Source: Flavobacterium piscisymbiosum
Lineage (GTDB): Bacteria > Bacteroidota > Bacteroidia > Flavobacteriales > Flavobacteriaceae
Direction: 5' to 3'
Length of the DNA stretch: 64,000 bases
Assembly (NCBI RefSeq): GCF_020905295.1
Contig: NZ_JAJJMM010000001.1
Span: 310,001-374,000, forward strand
The notes beneath the pieces are model-generated. The model was not told the DNA's origin. It saw only the letters and a program-made list of their open reading frames with translations, and made no database searches. The stretch's first letter is position 1, and every line of letters starts with the position of its first letter. Positions 17,391 to 25,129 of this stretch are shown piece by piece. The position numbers were made by a program, and so were the translations under genes.

Positions 17391-17417
17391 AAAACCATCA
17401 CTAGAAGTGATGGTTTT
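17391..17417 (-). terminator. Terminator after tRNA-Thr copy 2
   Basis: AAAACCATCACT / AGTGATGGTTTT with an AGA loop, a duplicate of the hairpin at 17214-17241, here between the two tRNA genes. Confidence 0.75.
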
Positions 17418-17421
17418 GTTG

Positions 17422-17495
17422 AGCCGGCGGAGGGACTCGAACCCACGACCTGCTGATTACAAATCAGCTGCTCTAGCCAACTGAGCTACGCTGGC
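17422..17495 (-). tRNA. tRNA-Thr (anticodon TGT), copy 2
   Basis: Identical in sequence to the copy at 17248-17321, with the copies offset by 174 bases. The terminator downstream and promoter upstream are duplicated too, so this is a tandem duplication of a whole transcription unit. This copy has the better promoter. Confidence 0.95.
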
Positions 17496-17510
17496 GACTC
17501 ATTACGGGTG

Positions 17511-17541
17511 CAAATATAAAGCGGTTTTTCGTTTTACCAAA
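17511..17541 (-). promoter_or_regulatory. Promoter of tRNA-Thr copy 2
   Basis: On the minus strand, TTTG (17538-17541), a 19-base spacer and TATATTTG (17511-17518). Both boxes and the spacing match the Bacteroidota consensus. Confidence 0.6.
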
Positions 17542-17573
17542 ATAAATTTGCACTTTTTTTATACTTTTTTTGC

Positions 17574-17840
17574 TTACAATTCGTTGATTTTAGCAATCAA
17601 TTGATTAGCAGTTTCTTCCAATTCAACATTGATTTGTTTGAAGTGCGCTTTTTTGTTTTCAACGTTCTTAGCATTCACTTTAGTGATCAAAGTATCAAAA
17701 GCTGCGATAGCCTTATCGATCAAAGCATTCGTTTCAGGAGTTGGATTTCCTGTTGTAGACATTTCGAATAAGTAAATTGCCTCAATAATATCTCCTAATA
17801 CGAAGTTGATGTCTTTCTTTAAATTTTTAACGTTTGCCAT
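17574..17840 (-). CDS. Conserved small hypothetical protein
   Basis: An 88-residue, probably all-helical cytoplasmic protein (MANVKNLKKDINFVLGDI to NQLIAKINEL). I chose the ATG at 17840 over one ten codons upstream, because an exact -7 box (17868-17875) overlaps the upstream codons, so they are not in the transcript. I recall similar proteins in other Flavobacteriaceae but know no function. It is a monocistronic gene between manA and the tRNAs. Confidence 0.75.
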   Translation of the reverse strand: MANVKNLKKDINFVLGDIIEAIYLFEMSTTGNPTPETNALIDKAIAAFDTLITKVNAKNVENKKAHFKQINVELEETANQLIAKINEL

Positions 17841-17867
17841 TTTTATTTTTATTTTAATTTGCGACTG

Positions 17868-17875
17868 CAAAAGTA
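17868..17875 (-). promoter_or_regulatory. Promoter -7 box for the small helical protein
   Basis: TACTTTTG on the minus strand, an exact TAnnTTTG match 28 bases before the ATG at 17840. It decides the start codon. Confidence 0.5.
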
Positions 17876-17897
17876 CATATAATCTTTCTATTAAGTG

Positions 17898-18866
17898 CTA
17901 TGAAATGTAAATTTCTAAAATAGAAGCTTTTCCGTTCAAAATAAATGCATTTATCTCAGCCGGAACCAAAACGGTATCTCCTTTTATATAGGTTTGTTTG
18001 AATCCTTCAAATTCAATTTCAAAACTTCCTTCGATACACATATAAACGGTAAAAGTTTCTCCTGGTTTAGCCACTTCAACTTTATTTTCTAACGGAATAA
18101 AATTGGTTGTAAAATAAGGACAATCAACCACTACATTTGATTTATTAGTTTTTGTCTCGTATTTCTTCTGCGTTTCTACCTTATTATAGTTGATAGCATC
18201 AAGTGCCAAATCTACATGAAGTTCTCTTGTATTTCCCTGAGCATCTTTTCGATCAAAATCATATAAACGATACGTGATATCAGATGTTTGCTGAATTTCG
18301 GCTACGACTAATCCTGCACCAATAGCATGAACAGTTCCGGTTTCTAAAAAGAAAACATCACCAGCTTTTGCTTTTACAGTATCTAAAATCGAAACCAGGG
18401 TTTTATCCTCTAAATGTTTTAAATATTCCTCTTTGCTTGAATTTTCTTTAAAACCTACAATGATTCTCGCATCAGCATCAGCTTGGGTTACATACCACAT
18501 TTCGGTTTTACCAAAAGAATTATGACGTTCTTTTGCCAATTTATCATTTGGATGCACTTGTATCGAAAGATCTTCGCGAGCATCCAGATACTTAAAAAGT
18601 AACGGAAACTGTTTTCCAAACCGTTCGTAAACTTTTGTTCCCAGAATTTCATTTGGCATTTCATCAATAAGTTCCATCAATGATTTTCCCTTCAATACTC
18701 CGTTAGAAACAACACTTACATCGCCTTCTACGGTTGATAACTCCCAACTTTCGCCGGTTATTTTAGAAGTAATGGGCTTATTCAAAATTGTTTTCAACTT
18801 TTCTCCTCCCCAGATTCTGTCTTTAAGAATGGGATCAAATTGTAAAGGGTATGATTTTAGGTTCAT
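17898..18866 (-). CDS. manA: Mannose-6-phosphate isomerase, class I
   Basis: Interconverts fructose-6-phosphate and mannose-6-phosphate, feeding GDP-mannose, GDP-fucose and other sugars of the surface glycans. The 322-residue protein shows RIWGGEKL near the N-terminus, the zinc-site region SIQVHPND, KTEMWYV, and the cupin segment GTVHAIGAGLVVAEIQQTSDITYRLYDFDR. It is the short class I form common in Firmicutes and Bacteroidota. It is the last gene of the idi-queD-bcp-manA run, 53 bases after bcp. Confidence 0.93.
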   Translation of the reverse strand: MNLKSYPLQFDPILKDRIWGGEKLKTILNKPITSKITGESWELSTVEGDVSVVSNGVLKGKSLMELIDEMPNEILGTKVYERFGKQFPLLFKYLDAREDLSIQVHPNDKLAKERHNSFGKTEMWYVTQADADARIIVGFKENSSKEEYLKHLEDKTLVSILDTVKAKAGDVFFLETGTVHAIGAGLVVAEIQQTSDITYRLYDFDRKDAQGNTRELHVDLALDAINYNKVETQKKYETKTNKSNVVVDCPYFTTNFIPLENKVEVAKPGETFTVYMCIEGSFEIEFEGFKQTYIKGDTVLVPAEINAFILNGKASILEIYIS

Positions 18867-18919
18867 TTTTTAAGGCTAATATCTTTATTAATTCAATATC
18901 GATTTGATATTATTTTTTT

Positions 18920-19378
18920 CTACAATACTAATTCTTTGACAGTTTCGAGCGCTTTCGGAATATGTTTTCCGGCATTCAAACTATCAAAAATCAAAATAAC
19001 AACACCGTTTCTGTCAATGACATACGTTACTCTTCCTGGCAAAAGACCAAATAAAGTATCGCGAACCCCAAAAAGGTGTCGCAATTTTTTATCCTGATCA
19101 GATAAGAGTATAAAAGGCAACTGATGTTTGTTGGCAAATTTTTGATGTGATTTTACACTATCGCTGCTTATACCAATAACTTCAGCACCAAGATCCTTAA
19201 AATCTTCGTATTGATCTCTAAAGCTGCAAGCTTCAGTAGTGCATCCTGGCGTATTATCTTTTGGGTAAAAATAAATCACTAGAGGTTTTCTCCCCAAAAC
19301 ACTTTGGCTTTCAAAAACTTCTCCGTGACTATCTTTTGCAGTAAAATTCGGAACTATATCTCCTATTTTTAGTGACAT
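18920..19378 (-). CDS. bcp: Thioredoxin-dependent peroxiredoxin, BCP/PrxQ type
   Basis: Reduces hydroperoxides in the cytoplasm. The 152-residue protein has the PrxQ active site TPGCTTEACSFRD with the peroxidatic Cys46 and the resolving Cys51 five residues on. YFYPKDNTPG and LFGVRDTLFGLLPGRVTYVID are typical. It starts 3 bases after queD and is probably co-transcribed with queD and idi. Confidence 0.95.
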   Translation of the reverse strand: MSLKIGDIVPNFTAKDSHGEVFESQSVLGRKPLVIYFYPKDNTPGCTTEACSFRDQYEDFKDLGAEVIGISSDSVKSHQKFANKHQLPFILLSDQDKKLRHLFGVRDTLFGLLPGRVTYVIDRNGVVILIFDSLNAGKHIPKALETVKELVL

Positions 19379-19381
19379 TTA

Positions 19382-19792
19382 TTATTCTCCTTTATAAGTT
19401 ACAAAATTACGGTCCGTTTCATTCAGAACGATTTCTAAGTCAAAATCAGGCTGAATTCTTTTTCTAATTTTATTCCATATCACAACCGCAATATTTTCAG
19501 CAGTTGGATTCAAATCCTGAAATTCCGGAACATCCAGATTCAGGTTTTTGTGATCAAACGGAATCTCTACTTCTTCGAGTATAATATCCGCCAATACTTT
19601 CACATCTAAAACAAAACCAGTTTCCGGGTCAATTTTTCCTGTAACACTTACTGTTAAACCATAATTATGACCATGAAAATTGGGATTATTACATTTTCCA
19701 AAAACAGCATTGTTTTTTTCAGATGTCCAATCTTTTCTGTGCAATCGATGTGCAGCATTAAAATGTGCTTTTCTTGATATGGTTACTCTCAT
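19382..19792 (-). CDS. queD: 6-carboxytetrahydropterin synthase (QueD family)
   Basis: Converts dihydroneopterin triphosphate toward 6-carboxytetrahydropterin in the queuosine path. The 136-residue protein has the zinc histidines in HFNAAHRL (His15) and FHGHNYGL (His40 and His42), and the catalytic Cys34 in FGKCNNPNF. It lies 21 bases after idi and 3 bases before bcp. No other queuosine genes are in the window. Confidence 0.93.
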   Translation of the reverse strand: MRVTISRKAHFNAAHRLHRKDWTSEKNNAVFGKCNNPNFHGHNYGLTVSVTGKIDPETGFVLDVKVLADIILEEVEIPFDHKNLNLDVPEFQDLNPTAENIAVVIWNKIRKRIQPDFDLEIVLNETDRNFVTYKGE

Positions 19793-19813
19793 TTGGTGGT
19801 TGGTTAGTCTGGG

Positions 19814-20341
19814 TTAAAGCTTATGATCTTCTAAATAATGATCAAATTCATCAAATATTATTTTAAACCAAACGGTATAAATTTCAGGTTGTTTTTCAAT
19901 ATCAGCTTTTACATCCTCAATCTTCATCCATTTCCAGTCTTCTACTTCTTCAGTATTTATGTTTGGGTTATCATTATAATAACCAATCATAACATGATCC
20001 AGTTCATGCTCTGTCAAACCATTATCAAAAGGTGCTTTATAAATAAAATGAAAGAGTTCTTTCAACTCGGCTTTAAAACCCATTTCTTCAAACAATCTTC
20101 TGCTTCCGGCTTCGACATTCGTTTCTCCCTCACGCTGATGGCTACAACATGTATTGGTCCAGAGTAAAGGCGAGTGATATTTGTGATGAGCACGTTGCTG
20201 CAGCATTATTTCATTTTTATCATTTAAAATAAAAACCGAAAAAGCGCGATGCAGGACTGCTTTTTCATGTGCTTCTAATTTTGGCATTAAGCCAATTTGC
20301 TCATCGTTTTGGTTTACTAATATTACGTTTTCTTCTATCAT
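19814..20341 (-). CDS. idi: Isopentenyl-diphosphate delta-isomerase, type 1
   Basis: Converts IPP to DMAPP for isoprenoids such as menaquinone, carotenoids and undecaprenyl phosphate. The 175-residue Nudix-fold protein has the active-site Cys region LLWTNTCCSHQREGE and the Nudix-like helix SRRLFEEMGFKAEL. EVEDWKWM near the C-terminus carries further acidic residues. It is the first gene of a four-gene run. An exact -7 box lies 18 bases upstream. Confidence 0.95.
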   Translation of the reverse strand: MIEENVILVNQNDEQIGLMPKLEAHEKAVLHRAFSVFILNDKNEIMLQQRAHHKYHSPLLWTNTCCSHQREGETNVEAGSRRLFEEMGFKAELKELFHFIYKAPFDNGLTEHELDHVMIGYYNDNPNINTEEVEDWKWMKIEDVKADIEKQPEIYTVWFKIIFDEFDHYLEDHKL

Positions 20342-20358
20342 AGGGCTTATTGATCAAA

Positions 20359-20366
20359 CAAAAATA
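20359..20366 (-). promoter_or_regulatory. Promoter -7 box for the idi operon
   Basis: TATTTTTG on the minus strand, an exact TAnnTTTG match 18 bases before the idi ATG. Confidence 0.45.
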
Positions 20367-20599
20367 CGAAAAAAGAAATGGCTTGAAAATCCTAGACGAG
20401 ATTGTGAAAAGTTTAACGAGCATTGCATTTTACAAAAAACTGATTCACAACAAAATACACATCATTCAATCGCAAAAATCCTTTAAAAATAAGACCCAAA
20501 AACTAAAACTAAATGTTTTACGTACATAATAAAAGTTAAAACATACTTAAAAAAATCTCAATTGTACAATACACAGGATTTCAGGGCGAAATCTAGTTG

Positions 20600-20607
20600 T
20601 ATCTTTG
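20600..20607 (+). promoter_or_regulatory. Promoter -7 box for msrB
   Basis: TATCTTTG, an exact TAnnTTTG match 29 bases before the ATG at 20637. It places the transcript start after the more upstream ATG at 20562. Confidence 0.5.
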
Positions 20608-20636
20608 AAATCACAGAATTAAAGCACTCAAAAACA

Positions 20637-21191
20637 ATGAAAACAAAAACCCAAATCTTCAGCCTTTGCTTTTTAATTCCGCTTTTTATTTTACAGGCAT
20701 GCGGACAAAGCGCAAAAAAACAAAATACCAAAACAGTAGTCATGGAAAACAAAATCACTAAACCCGGAAATCCTTATTATTCGAACACAGATACCACCAA
20801 ACTTAATGTCACGGATGCTGAATGGAAAAAGGTATTACCCGAAGACGTTTATGATGTAATGCGAAATGCAGATACCGAAAGACCTTTTACCGGAAAATAC
20901 TGGAATACAGACGAAAAAGGAACTTATTATTGCGCTTCTTGCGGGAACTTACTTTTTCGTTCCGGAGCCAAATTTGCCAGCAGCTGCGGATGGCCAAGTT
21001 TTTTTGAACAAGACAACAAAAAAAGTGTAGTATATAAAAATGATAACTCTCTGGGAATGGAAAGAATCGAAGCGCTTTGCGGGCGTTGCGGCGGACATTT
21101 AGGCCATTTATTTGATGACGGACCGGAACCAACCGGAAAGCGTTATTGCATGAATTCGATCGCACTTGACTTTGTTCCTGATTCTAAATAA
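20637..21191 (+). CDS. msrB: Peptide-methionine (R)-S-oxide reductase, lipoprotein form
   Basis: Repairs Met-R-sulfoxide in proteins. I use the ATG at 20637, which gives a lipoprotein signal with lipobox ILQAC (Cys22) and follows a promoter box. An ATG 25 codons upstream is in frame but lies before that box. The MsrB domain has the zinc cysteines Cys99/Cys102 and Cys148/Cys151, Cys117 in SSCGWPSF, and the catalytic Cys171 in RYCMNSIALDF. The lipid anchor puts it in the periplasm or envelope. It precedes msrA by 7 bases, so the two repair both sulfoxide isomers outside the cytoplasm. Confidence 0.95.
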   Translation: MKTKTQIFSLCFLIPLFILQACGQSAKKQNTKTVVMENKITKPGNPYYSNTDTTKLNVTDAEWKKVLPEDVYDVMRNADTERPFTGKYWNTDEKGTYYCASCGNLLFRSGAKFASSCGWPSFFEQDNKKSVVYKNDNSLGMERIEALCGRCGGHLGHLFDDGPEPTGKRYCMNSIALDFVPDSK

Positions 21192-21198
21192 AACAACG

Positions 21199-21816
21199 AT
21201 GAAAAATATATTTCTAATTGCCTTTTTTGCATTATCCCTGAACGGATTTGCACAAAACACCAAAACAAAAAGCGCTTCAAACCTCGAAACTATTACCCTT
21301 GGCGGAGGTTGTTATTGGTGCGTTGAAGCTGTTTATGAAAATTTAGACGGAGTCAAATCTGTAGTTTCCGGTTTCTCCGGAGGAAAAGTAGCCAATCCTA
21401 CTTATGAAGAAGTTTGCACAGGAACCACCGGCCATGCCGAAGTGGTTCAAATAACTTATGACAAAACAAAAACTGATATCAATGAAATTTTTCAGGTTTT
21501 CTTTACCGTTCATGATCCAACTACATTAAATCGTCAGGGCGCAGATGTTGGAACTCAATATCGTTCTGTTATTTTTTATAAAAATGAAGAACAGAAAAAA
21601 GCAGCCCAAAGTATTATTGCAGAATTAAACAAAGCAAAAGTTTACAACAGTCCAATTGTGACAAAAGTAGAACCTTTTAAAGTTTTCTATAAAGCCGAAG
21701 ATTATCACCAAAATTACTATGCAAACAACAAGAGTCAACCGTATTGCAAAATGGTAATTCAGCCGAAAATAGAAAAATTTGAAAAAGTATTTAAAGACAA
21801 ATTAAAAAAGAAATAA
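21199..21816 (+). CDS. msrA: Peptide-methionine (S)-S-oxide reductase, exported
   Basis: Repairs Met-S-sulfoxide. The ATG at 21199 gives a signal peptide MKNIFLIAFFALSLNGFAQ; an ATG 11 codons earlier overlaps msrB and would spoil the signal. The active-site motif is GGGCYWCVEAVY with nucleophile Cys38. VVSGFSGGKVANPTYEEV and TGHAEVVQITYD are typical. Its place 7 bases after the lipoprotein msrB and the signal peptide show a periplasmic methionine repair pair. A terminator follows at 21846. Confidence 0.95.
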   Translation: MKNIFLIAFFALSLNGFAQNTKTKSASNLETITLGGGCYWCVEAVYENLDGVKSVVSGFSGGKVANPTYEEVCTGTTGHAEVVQITYDKTKTDINEIFQVFFTVHDPTTLNRQGADVGTQYRSVIFYKNEEQKKAAQSIIAELNKAKVYNSPIVTKVEPFKVFYKAEDYHQNYYANNKSQPYCKMVIQPKIEKFEKVFKDKLKKK

Positions 21817-21845
21817 CAGACTTTTATATTGGTTAATAATAGTTG

Positions 21846-21874
21846 CCGTTCATGAAAGTGAACGGTTTTTTTTT
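21846..21874 (+). terminator. Terminator after msrBA
   Basis: CCGTTCA / TGAACGG with a 6-base loop and nine T residues. Confidence 0.85.
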
Positions 21875-21879
21875 ATTTT

Positions 21880-21967
21880 TTTGCCACGAATTTCACGAAT
21901 TATCACGAATTAGAATTAAACATTATAAAGAAAAAAATTAGTGGAGATTAGTGAAATTCGTGGCAAA
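21880..21967. repeat. Dispersed inverted repeat, family D (GCCACGAAT type), copy 1
   Basis: Perfect 17-base arms TTTGCCACGAATTTCAC (21880-21896) and GTGAAATTCGTGGCAAA (21951-21967). Inside are shorter repeats of CACGAATTA. A decayed single arm of the same type (CGCCACGAATTATTTTTCAC) lies at 24575. I recall this type as widespread in Bacteroidota genomes. Confidence 0.85.
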
Positions 21968-22034
21968 CTTTTTTCTCCAATAGCAATTCATATTTTTTGT
22001 AATTTGCAGCCACAAACCAATTAAAAACCACAAA

Positions 22035-23438
22035 ATGAAGCAATTATTTTTCTTGTTTGCCTTATTCTTTACATTTTTTCAAATCCAATCTCAGGAGAAT
22101 TTACCAACAGATTATCTCTCGAAAGAATTTCATAGAGGACGTCGGGAAGCATTTAGAAATCTAATGCCTGCAAATTCTGTAGCGGTAATTTTTTCTTATC
22201 CCGACAGAGTTTTTTCAAAAGACATTAATTATAATTATCATCAAAATCCCGATTTATATTACCTGTCAGGATACAAAGAACCTGATGCTGTTTTATTTAT
22301 TTTTAAAGAAACTCAGGGACCAGAAAAATACAATGAAATTCTTTTTGTGAGAGAAAGAAATGCATCAAAAGAAACATGGACAGGAAGACGTTTAGGAACC
22401 GAAGGCGCAAAATCTAAACTAGGATTCACAACAGTTTATAACGGAAAAGATTTTAAAAATTTTGCAATCGATTTTAAAAAATTCGACAAGATAATTTACG
22501 ATAAAATCCCAACAGATATTGGCAATGACAAAAGCGGATTTGATCTTTATGGTCTGTTAGAAAGTTTTAAAACCAAAGCCGCGATTATACAACAAAATGG
22601 AGCATCAATAGACTTATTTACCCATATCACCAATTCGCTTAGAGAAATAAAAACTCCGGAAGAAATGGAGTTAATGCGTAAAACCGTAAAACTTTCCTGC
22701 ATTGCGCATAACGAAGTAATGAAAGCCGTTGGTCCAGATATGAGCGAAAACGAAGCTGACGGAATTCACGCTTACATTCACAGACATTACGGTGCCGAAG
22801 GCGAAGGTTATCCGCCAATTGTAGGTGCCGGAGCAAACGGATGCATCCTGCATTATGGCGAAAATAACGCCACAAAAATCGACAATCAATTATTATTGAT
22901 GGATGTGGGTTCTGAATACCACGGTTATTCTGCCGATGTTACCAGAACAATTCCGGCAAACGGAAAATTTACCGAAGAGCAAAAAGCCATTTATCAATTG
23001 GTATATGAATCACAGGAAGAGGTTTTTAAAATTTGTAAACCAGGAACTCCAATTCAGGATCTAAATGAAAGATCCAGAGAAGTTATTGCGGCAGGATTAA
23101 TTAAACTAGGCATTATTAGTGACCCTAAAGATTCCCGAATATATTATCCGCACGGCTGCTCCCATTTTCTGGGCTTAGATGTTCATGACAAAGGAAATTA
23201 TATGGGCAATCTAAAAGAAAACATGGTGCTCACGGTTGAACCCGGAATCTATATTCCTGCAAACAGCAAATGCGATAAAAAATGGTGGAATATTGGTGTT
23301 CGCATCGAAGATGATATCGCAATCACAAAAGATTCATACGAAAATTTATCAGCAGAATCTCCTAGAAAATGGCAGGATGTCGAGAAATTAGCGACTCAAA
23401 AAAGTACTTTCAACGAAATGAAATTCCCTAAAATATAA
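22035..23438 (+). CDS. Exported Xaa-Pro aminopeptidase (M24B, aminopeptidase P)
   Basis: Removes N-terminal residues that precede proline. The 467-residue protein has a signal peptide (to about 19, QIQSQ), an N-terminal AMP_N domain (FHRGRREAFRNLMPANSVAV, NPDLYYLSGYKEPDAVLF) and the M24 pita-bread domain. Metal ligands are visible in LLMDVGSEYHGYSADVTRT (two Asp), HGCSHFLGLDVHD (His), VEPGIYI (Glu) and VRIEDD (Glu). The signal peptide suggests it works in the periplasm. It is a single gene, followed by repeat E and a terminator. Confidence 0.93.
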   Translation: MKQLFFLFALFFTFFQIQSQENLPTDYLSKEFHRGRREAFRNLMPANSVAVIFSYPDRVFSKDINYNYHQNPDLYYLSGYKEPDAVLFIFKETQGPEKYNEILFVRERNASKETWTGRRLGTEGAKSKLGFTTVYNGKDFKNFAIDFKKFDKIIYDKIPTDIGNDKSGFDLYGLLESFKTKAAIIQQNGASIDLFTHITNSLREIKTPEEMELMRKTVKLSCIAHNEVMKAVGPDMSENEADGIHAYIHRHYGAEGEGYPPIVGAGANGCILHYGENNATKIDNQLLLMDVGSEYHGYSADVTRTIPANGKFTEEQKAIYQLVYESQEEVFKICKPGTPIQDLNERSREVIAAGLIKLGIISDPKDSRIYYPHGCSHFLGLDVHDKGNYMGNLKENMVLTVEPGIYIPANSKCDKKWWNIGVRIEDDIAITKDSYENLSAESPRKWQDVEKLATQKSTFNEMKFPKI

Positions 23439-23450
23439 TTGTTTTTCTTG

Positions 23451-23525
23451 CCACAGATTAAAAGATTTTCACAGATTATTTCAGGTTAAATTTAAAAAAA
23501 ATCATTTAAATAATTTAATCTGTGG
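23451..23525. repeat. Dispersed inverted repeat, family E (CCACAGATTAAA)
   Basis: Perfect 12-base arms CCACAGATTAAA (23451-23462) and TTTAATCTGTGG (23514-23525), with an inner TTTCACAGATTA. It is similar in style to family D but differs in sequence. Intergenic. Confidence 0.75.
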
Positions 23526-23534
23526 GAAAAAATC

Positions 23535-23567
23535 AAAACCTTGTTTCTCTTGGAACGAGGTTTTTTT
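23535..23567 (+). terminator. Terminator after the aminopeptidase P gene
   Basis: AAAACCTTGTT / AACGAGGTTTT with one G-U pair, an 8-base loop and a T run. Confidence 0.7.
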
Positions 23568-23610
23568 ATGTCGAATTTTACCGTACTTTGTATTTCTAAA
23601 AATGTAAAAA

Positions 23611-24570
23611 ATGAAAGCACTTACCTTCTCCACTTTCGGGAATTCTGATGTTTTAGAATATATAGAAATTCCAAATCCTGAATTAAAAAACGATGAAATT
23701 TTAGTCGAGATGAAAGCCATCGGATTAAATTTTGCTGATGTTTACAGACGAAAAGGTAATTATCACCTGAAAGGAAATCCGCCTTTTATTGCCGGTTACG
23801 AAGGCGCCGGAATTGTTATCAATACCAACAATCATCCCGAATATAAAATAGGCGATCGTATAGCTTTCGCCGATGTTCCTTTTGCGAATGCAGAATTGGT
23901 TGCAGTAAATATCAATCATGTTCTCCCTCTGCCTGAAGCCATTTCTTTTGAAACTGCCGCTTCGATTTTATTACAAGGTTTAACAGCGCATTATTTAGCA
24001 ACCGACAGTCATAAAACTGCGAAAGGCGAAACTGTTTTAATTCATGCTGTTGCAGGCGGAGTTGGGCAATTTTTAACTCAAATTAGCAAACTTTTAGGCG
24101 CGAATGTTATTGGCCTGACCTCATCTGCAGACAAGGCAAAAGTGGCTATCGAACAAGGTGCAGATCATGTTTTTCTATATAATAATGATTGGAAATCGGA
24201 CATTTTTAAAACAATTGCAAAAGGTGTTGATGTAGTTTACGACAGTATTGGAAATACTTTAAAAGATAGTTTCGAAGTCACCAAAGAATGCGGACAGGTT
24301 GTTTTCTTTGGGATGGCCGGTGGAGATCCCGAGCCTGTAGACCCAAGAATGCTAATGGATACTTCAAAGACTTTAACCGGAGGCGATTTATGGAGTTATT
24401 TAAATTCTAAAGAAGAAAGAATCAAAAGATCCAGCCAATTATTCAACTGGATCATCGAAGGAAAAATCAAACTTTCAGAACCCACCTCTTTCAAATTATC
24501 CGAAGGCAAACTAGCCCACGATTATCTCGAAAGCCGAAAAAGCACCGGAAAAATAATATTGATTCCGTAA
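23611..24570 (+). CDS. NADPH:quinone oxidoreductase-like, zinc-free MDR family
   Basis: A 319-residue medium-chain dehydrogenase/reductase. The N-terminal GroES-like domain has VEMKAIGLNFADVYRRKGNY and GYEGAGIV. The Rossmann domain has VLIHAVAGGVGQFLTQISK as the NADPH-binding loop (AxxGxG). The structural and catalytic zinc cysteines are absent, as in quinone reductases (QOR). It probably reduces quinones or enones in the cytoplasm. It is monocistronic and followed by a repeat nest. Confidence 0.92.
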   Translation: MKALTFSTFGNSDVLEYIEIPNPELKNDEILVEMKAIGLNFADVYRRKGNYHLKGNPPFIAGYEGAGIVINTNNHPEYKIGDRIAFADVPFANAELVAVNINHVLPLPEAISFETAASILLQGLTAHYLATDSHKTAKGETVLIHAVAGGVGQFLTQISKLLGANVIGLTSSADKAKVAIEQGADHVFLYNNDWKSDIFKTIAKGVDVVYDSIGNTLKDSFEVTKECGQVVFFGMAGGDPEPVDPRMLMDTSKTLTGGDLWSYLNSKEERIKRSSQLFNWIIEGKIKLSEPTSFKLSEGKLAHDYLESRKSTGKIILIP

Positions 24571-24638
24571 TTTTTCGCCACGAATTATTTTTCACGCTGA
24601 TTTATTTATATCTGGATTTAAAATCAATCTGCTGAAAT

Positions 24639-24661
24639 AAATAATAATAATAATAATAATC
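24639..24661. repeat. AAT trinucleotide microsatellite
   Basis: About seven AAT units in a row. It is non-coding and could vary in length between strains. Confidence 0.8.
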
Positions 24662-24778
24662 TGGGCGTGCCACCAATAAAAAAAGGCGCTAACTATTGCA
24701 ATCGCATAGTCGCCCCTTTTTTTATTGCTGTCGGGCTTTCACTGCTACTGCGGTAGCTTAGCTCTATCCCTCACGCAT
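24662..24778. repeat. Dispersed hairpin element, family C (GGGCGTGCC...CCCTCACGC)
   Basis: More GC-rich than its surroundings. It starts GGGCGTGCCACC and ends TATCCCTCACGCATC. Within are the arms AATAAAAAAAGGCG and CGCCCCTTTTTTTATT with inner ACTAT/ATAGT, and then GTCGGGCTTTCACTGCTACT. I recall similar GGGCGTGCC-to-CCCTCACGC units in other Flavobacterium genomes. Only one copy is in this window, so the call rests on structure and memory. Confidence 0.55.
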
Positions 24779-24798
24779 CATCAGTTTTCAGTGCAATC

Positions 24799-24902
24799 TT
24801 GTCATCCCGAGAAACGAGGGATCTCCGCAAGAAACTCCTCAAGCAAGGTTTTCAATCTTTGTCGAGCTACTAACGGAGATCCCTCGTTTCTCGGGATGAC
24901 AA
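24799..24902. repeat. Long perfect inverted repeat, family B (GTCATCCCGAG type)
   Basis: Two perfectly complementary 29-base arms, 24799-24827 (core GTCATCCCGAGAAACGAGGG) and 24874-24902, around a 46-base centre. The structure is MITE-like: no coding capacity, and a transcript would fold into a very stable hairpin. I recall this arm sequence as common in Bacteroidota. Confidence 0.9.
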
Positions 24903-24910
24903 ACTATACG

Positions 24911-25050
24911 AAAATATTGTTATGAAAATAATTGGCCTAGCCCCGATAGAAGTGGAAATCCTTTTTCTGGCTTCTTTAGCCAGGAAAAGATTGAAACGAA
25001 TAGCGGGATTAGCTCCCTAAAAAAAGATTTACTTTTATCATACAAATGAC
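24911..25050. repeat. Dispersed hairpin-bearing repeat, family A, copy 2
   Basis: Reverse-oriented relative of the copy at 6928-7114. Shared parts are TTGTTATGAAAAT, CCTAGCCCCGATAGAAGTGG, ATAGCGGGATTAGCTCC and TTTTATCATA. The central hairpin here is CTGGCT...AGCCAG (about 24967-24983), unrelated to the CG-rich palindrome of copy 1. A 32-codon open frame (24922-25020, MKIIGLAPIEVEILF to IAGLAP) spans the element exactly, but I have no evidence that it is translated. Confidence 0.8.
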
Positions 25051-25129
25051 ATAAAATGAACATATAAAATCCGTTTTATCCGCGTACTTTCTTTTTCAAG
25101 ATCCGTTTACGATAAAATTCAATCCAATT

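Larger units (their letters stand above)
24571..25129. other. Repeat-rich intergenic region
   Basis: This 559-base gap holds, in order: a decayed family D arm (24575-24594), an AAT trinucleotide run (about 24639-24661), a GC-richer hairpin element (24662-24778), a long perfect inverted repeat (24799-24902) and family A copy 2 (24911-25050). I see no credible protein gene. A 66-codon open frame at 24725-24925 is made entirely of repeat sequence. Confidence 0.75.

Noticed and set aside
17248..17495. Integrative element boundary at the tandem tRNA-Thr genes
   Set aside because: The duplicated block holds only promoter, tRNA and terminator, and no integrase or foreign genes lie on either side.
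21880..21967. CRISPR or attachment site reading of the inverted repeats
   Set aside because: Arms are inverted, not direct, there are no spacers of regular size, and no cas or integrase genes are present.
24725..24925. 66-codon open reading frame on the plus strand
   Set aside because: It consists wholly of repeat elements (family C end and the long inverted repeat B), has no start-site signal and no protein-like composition.
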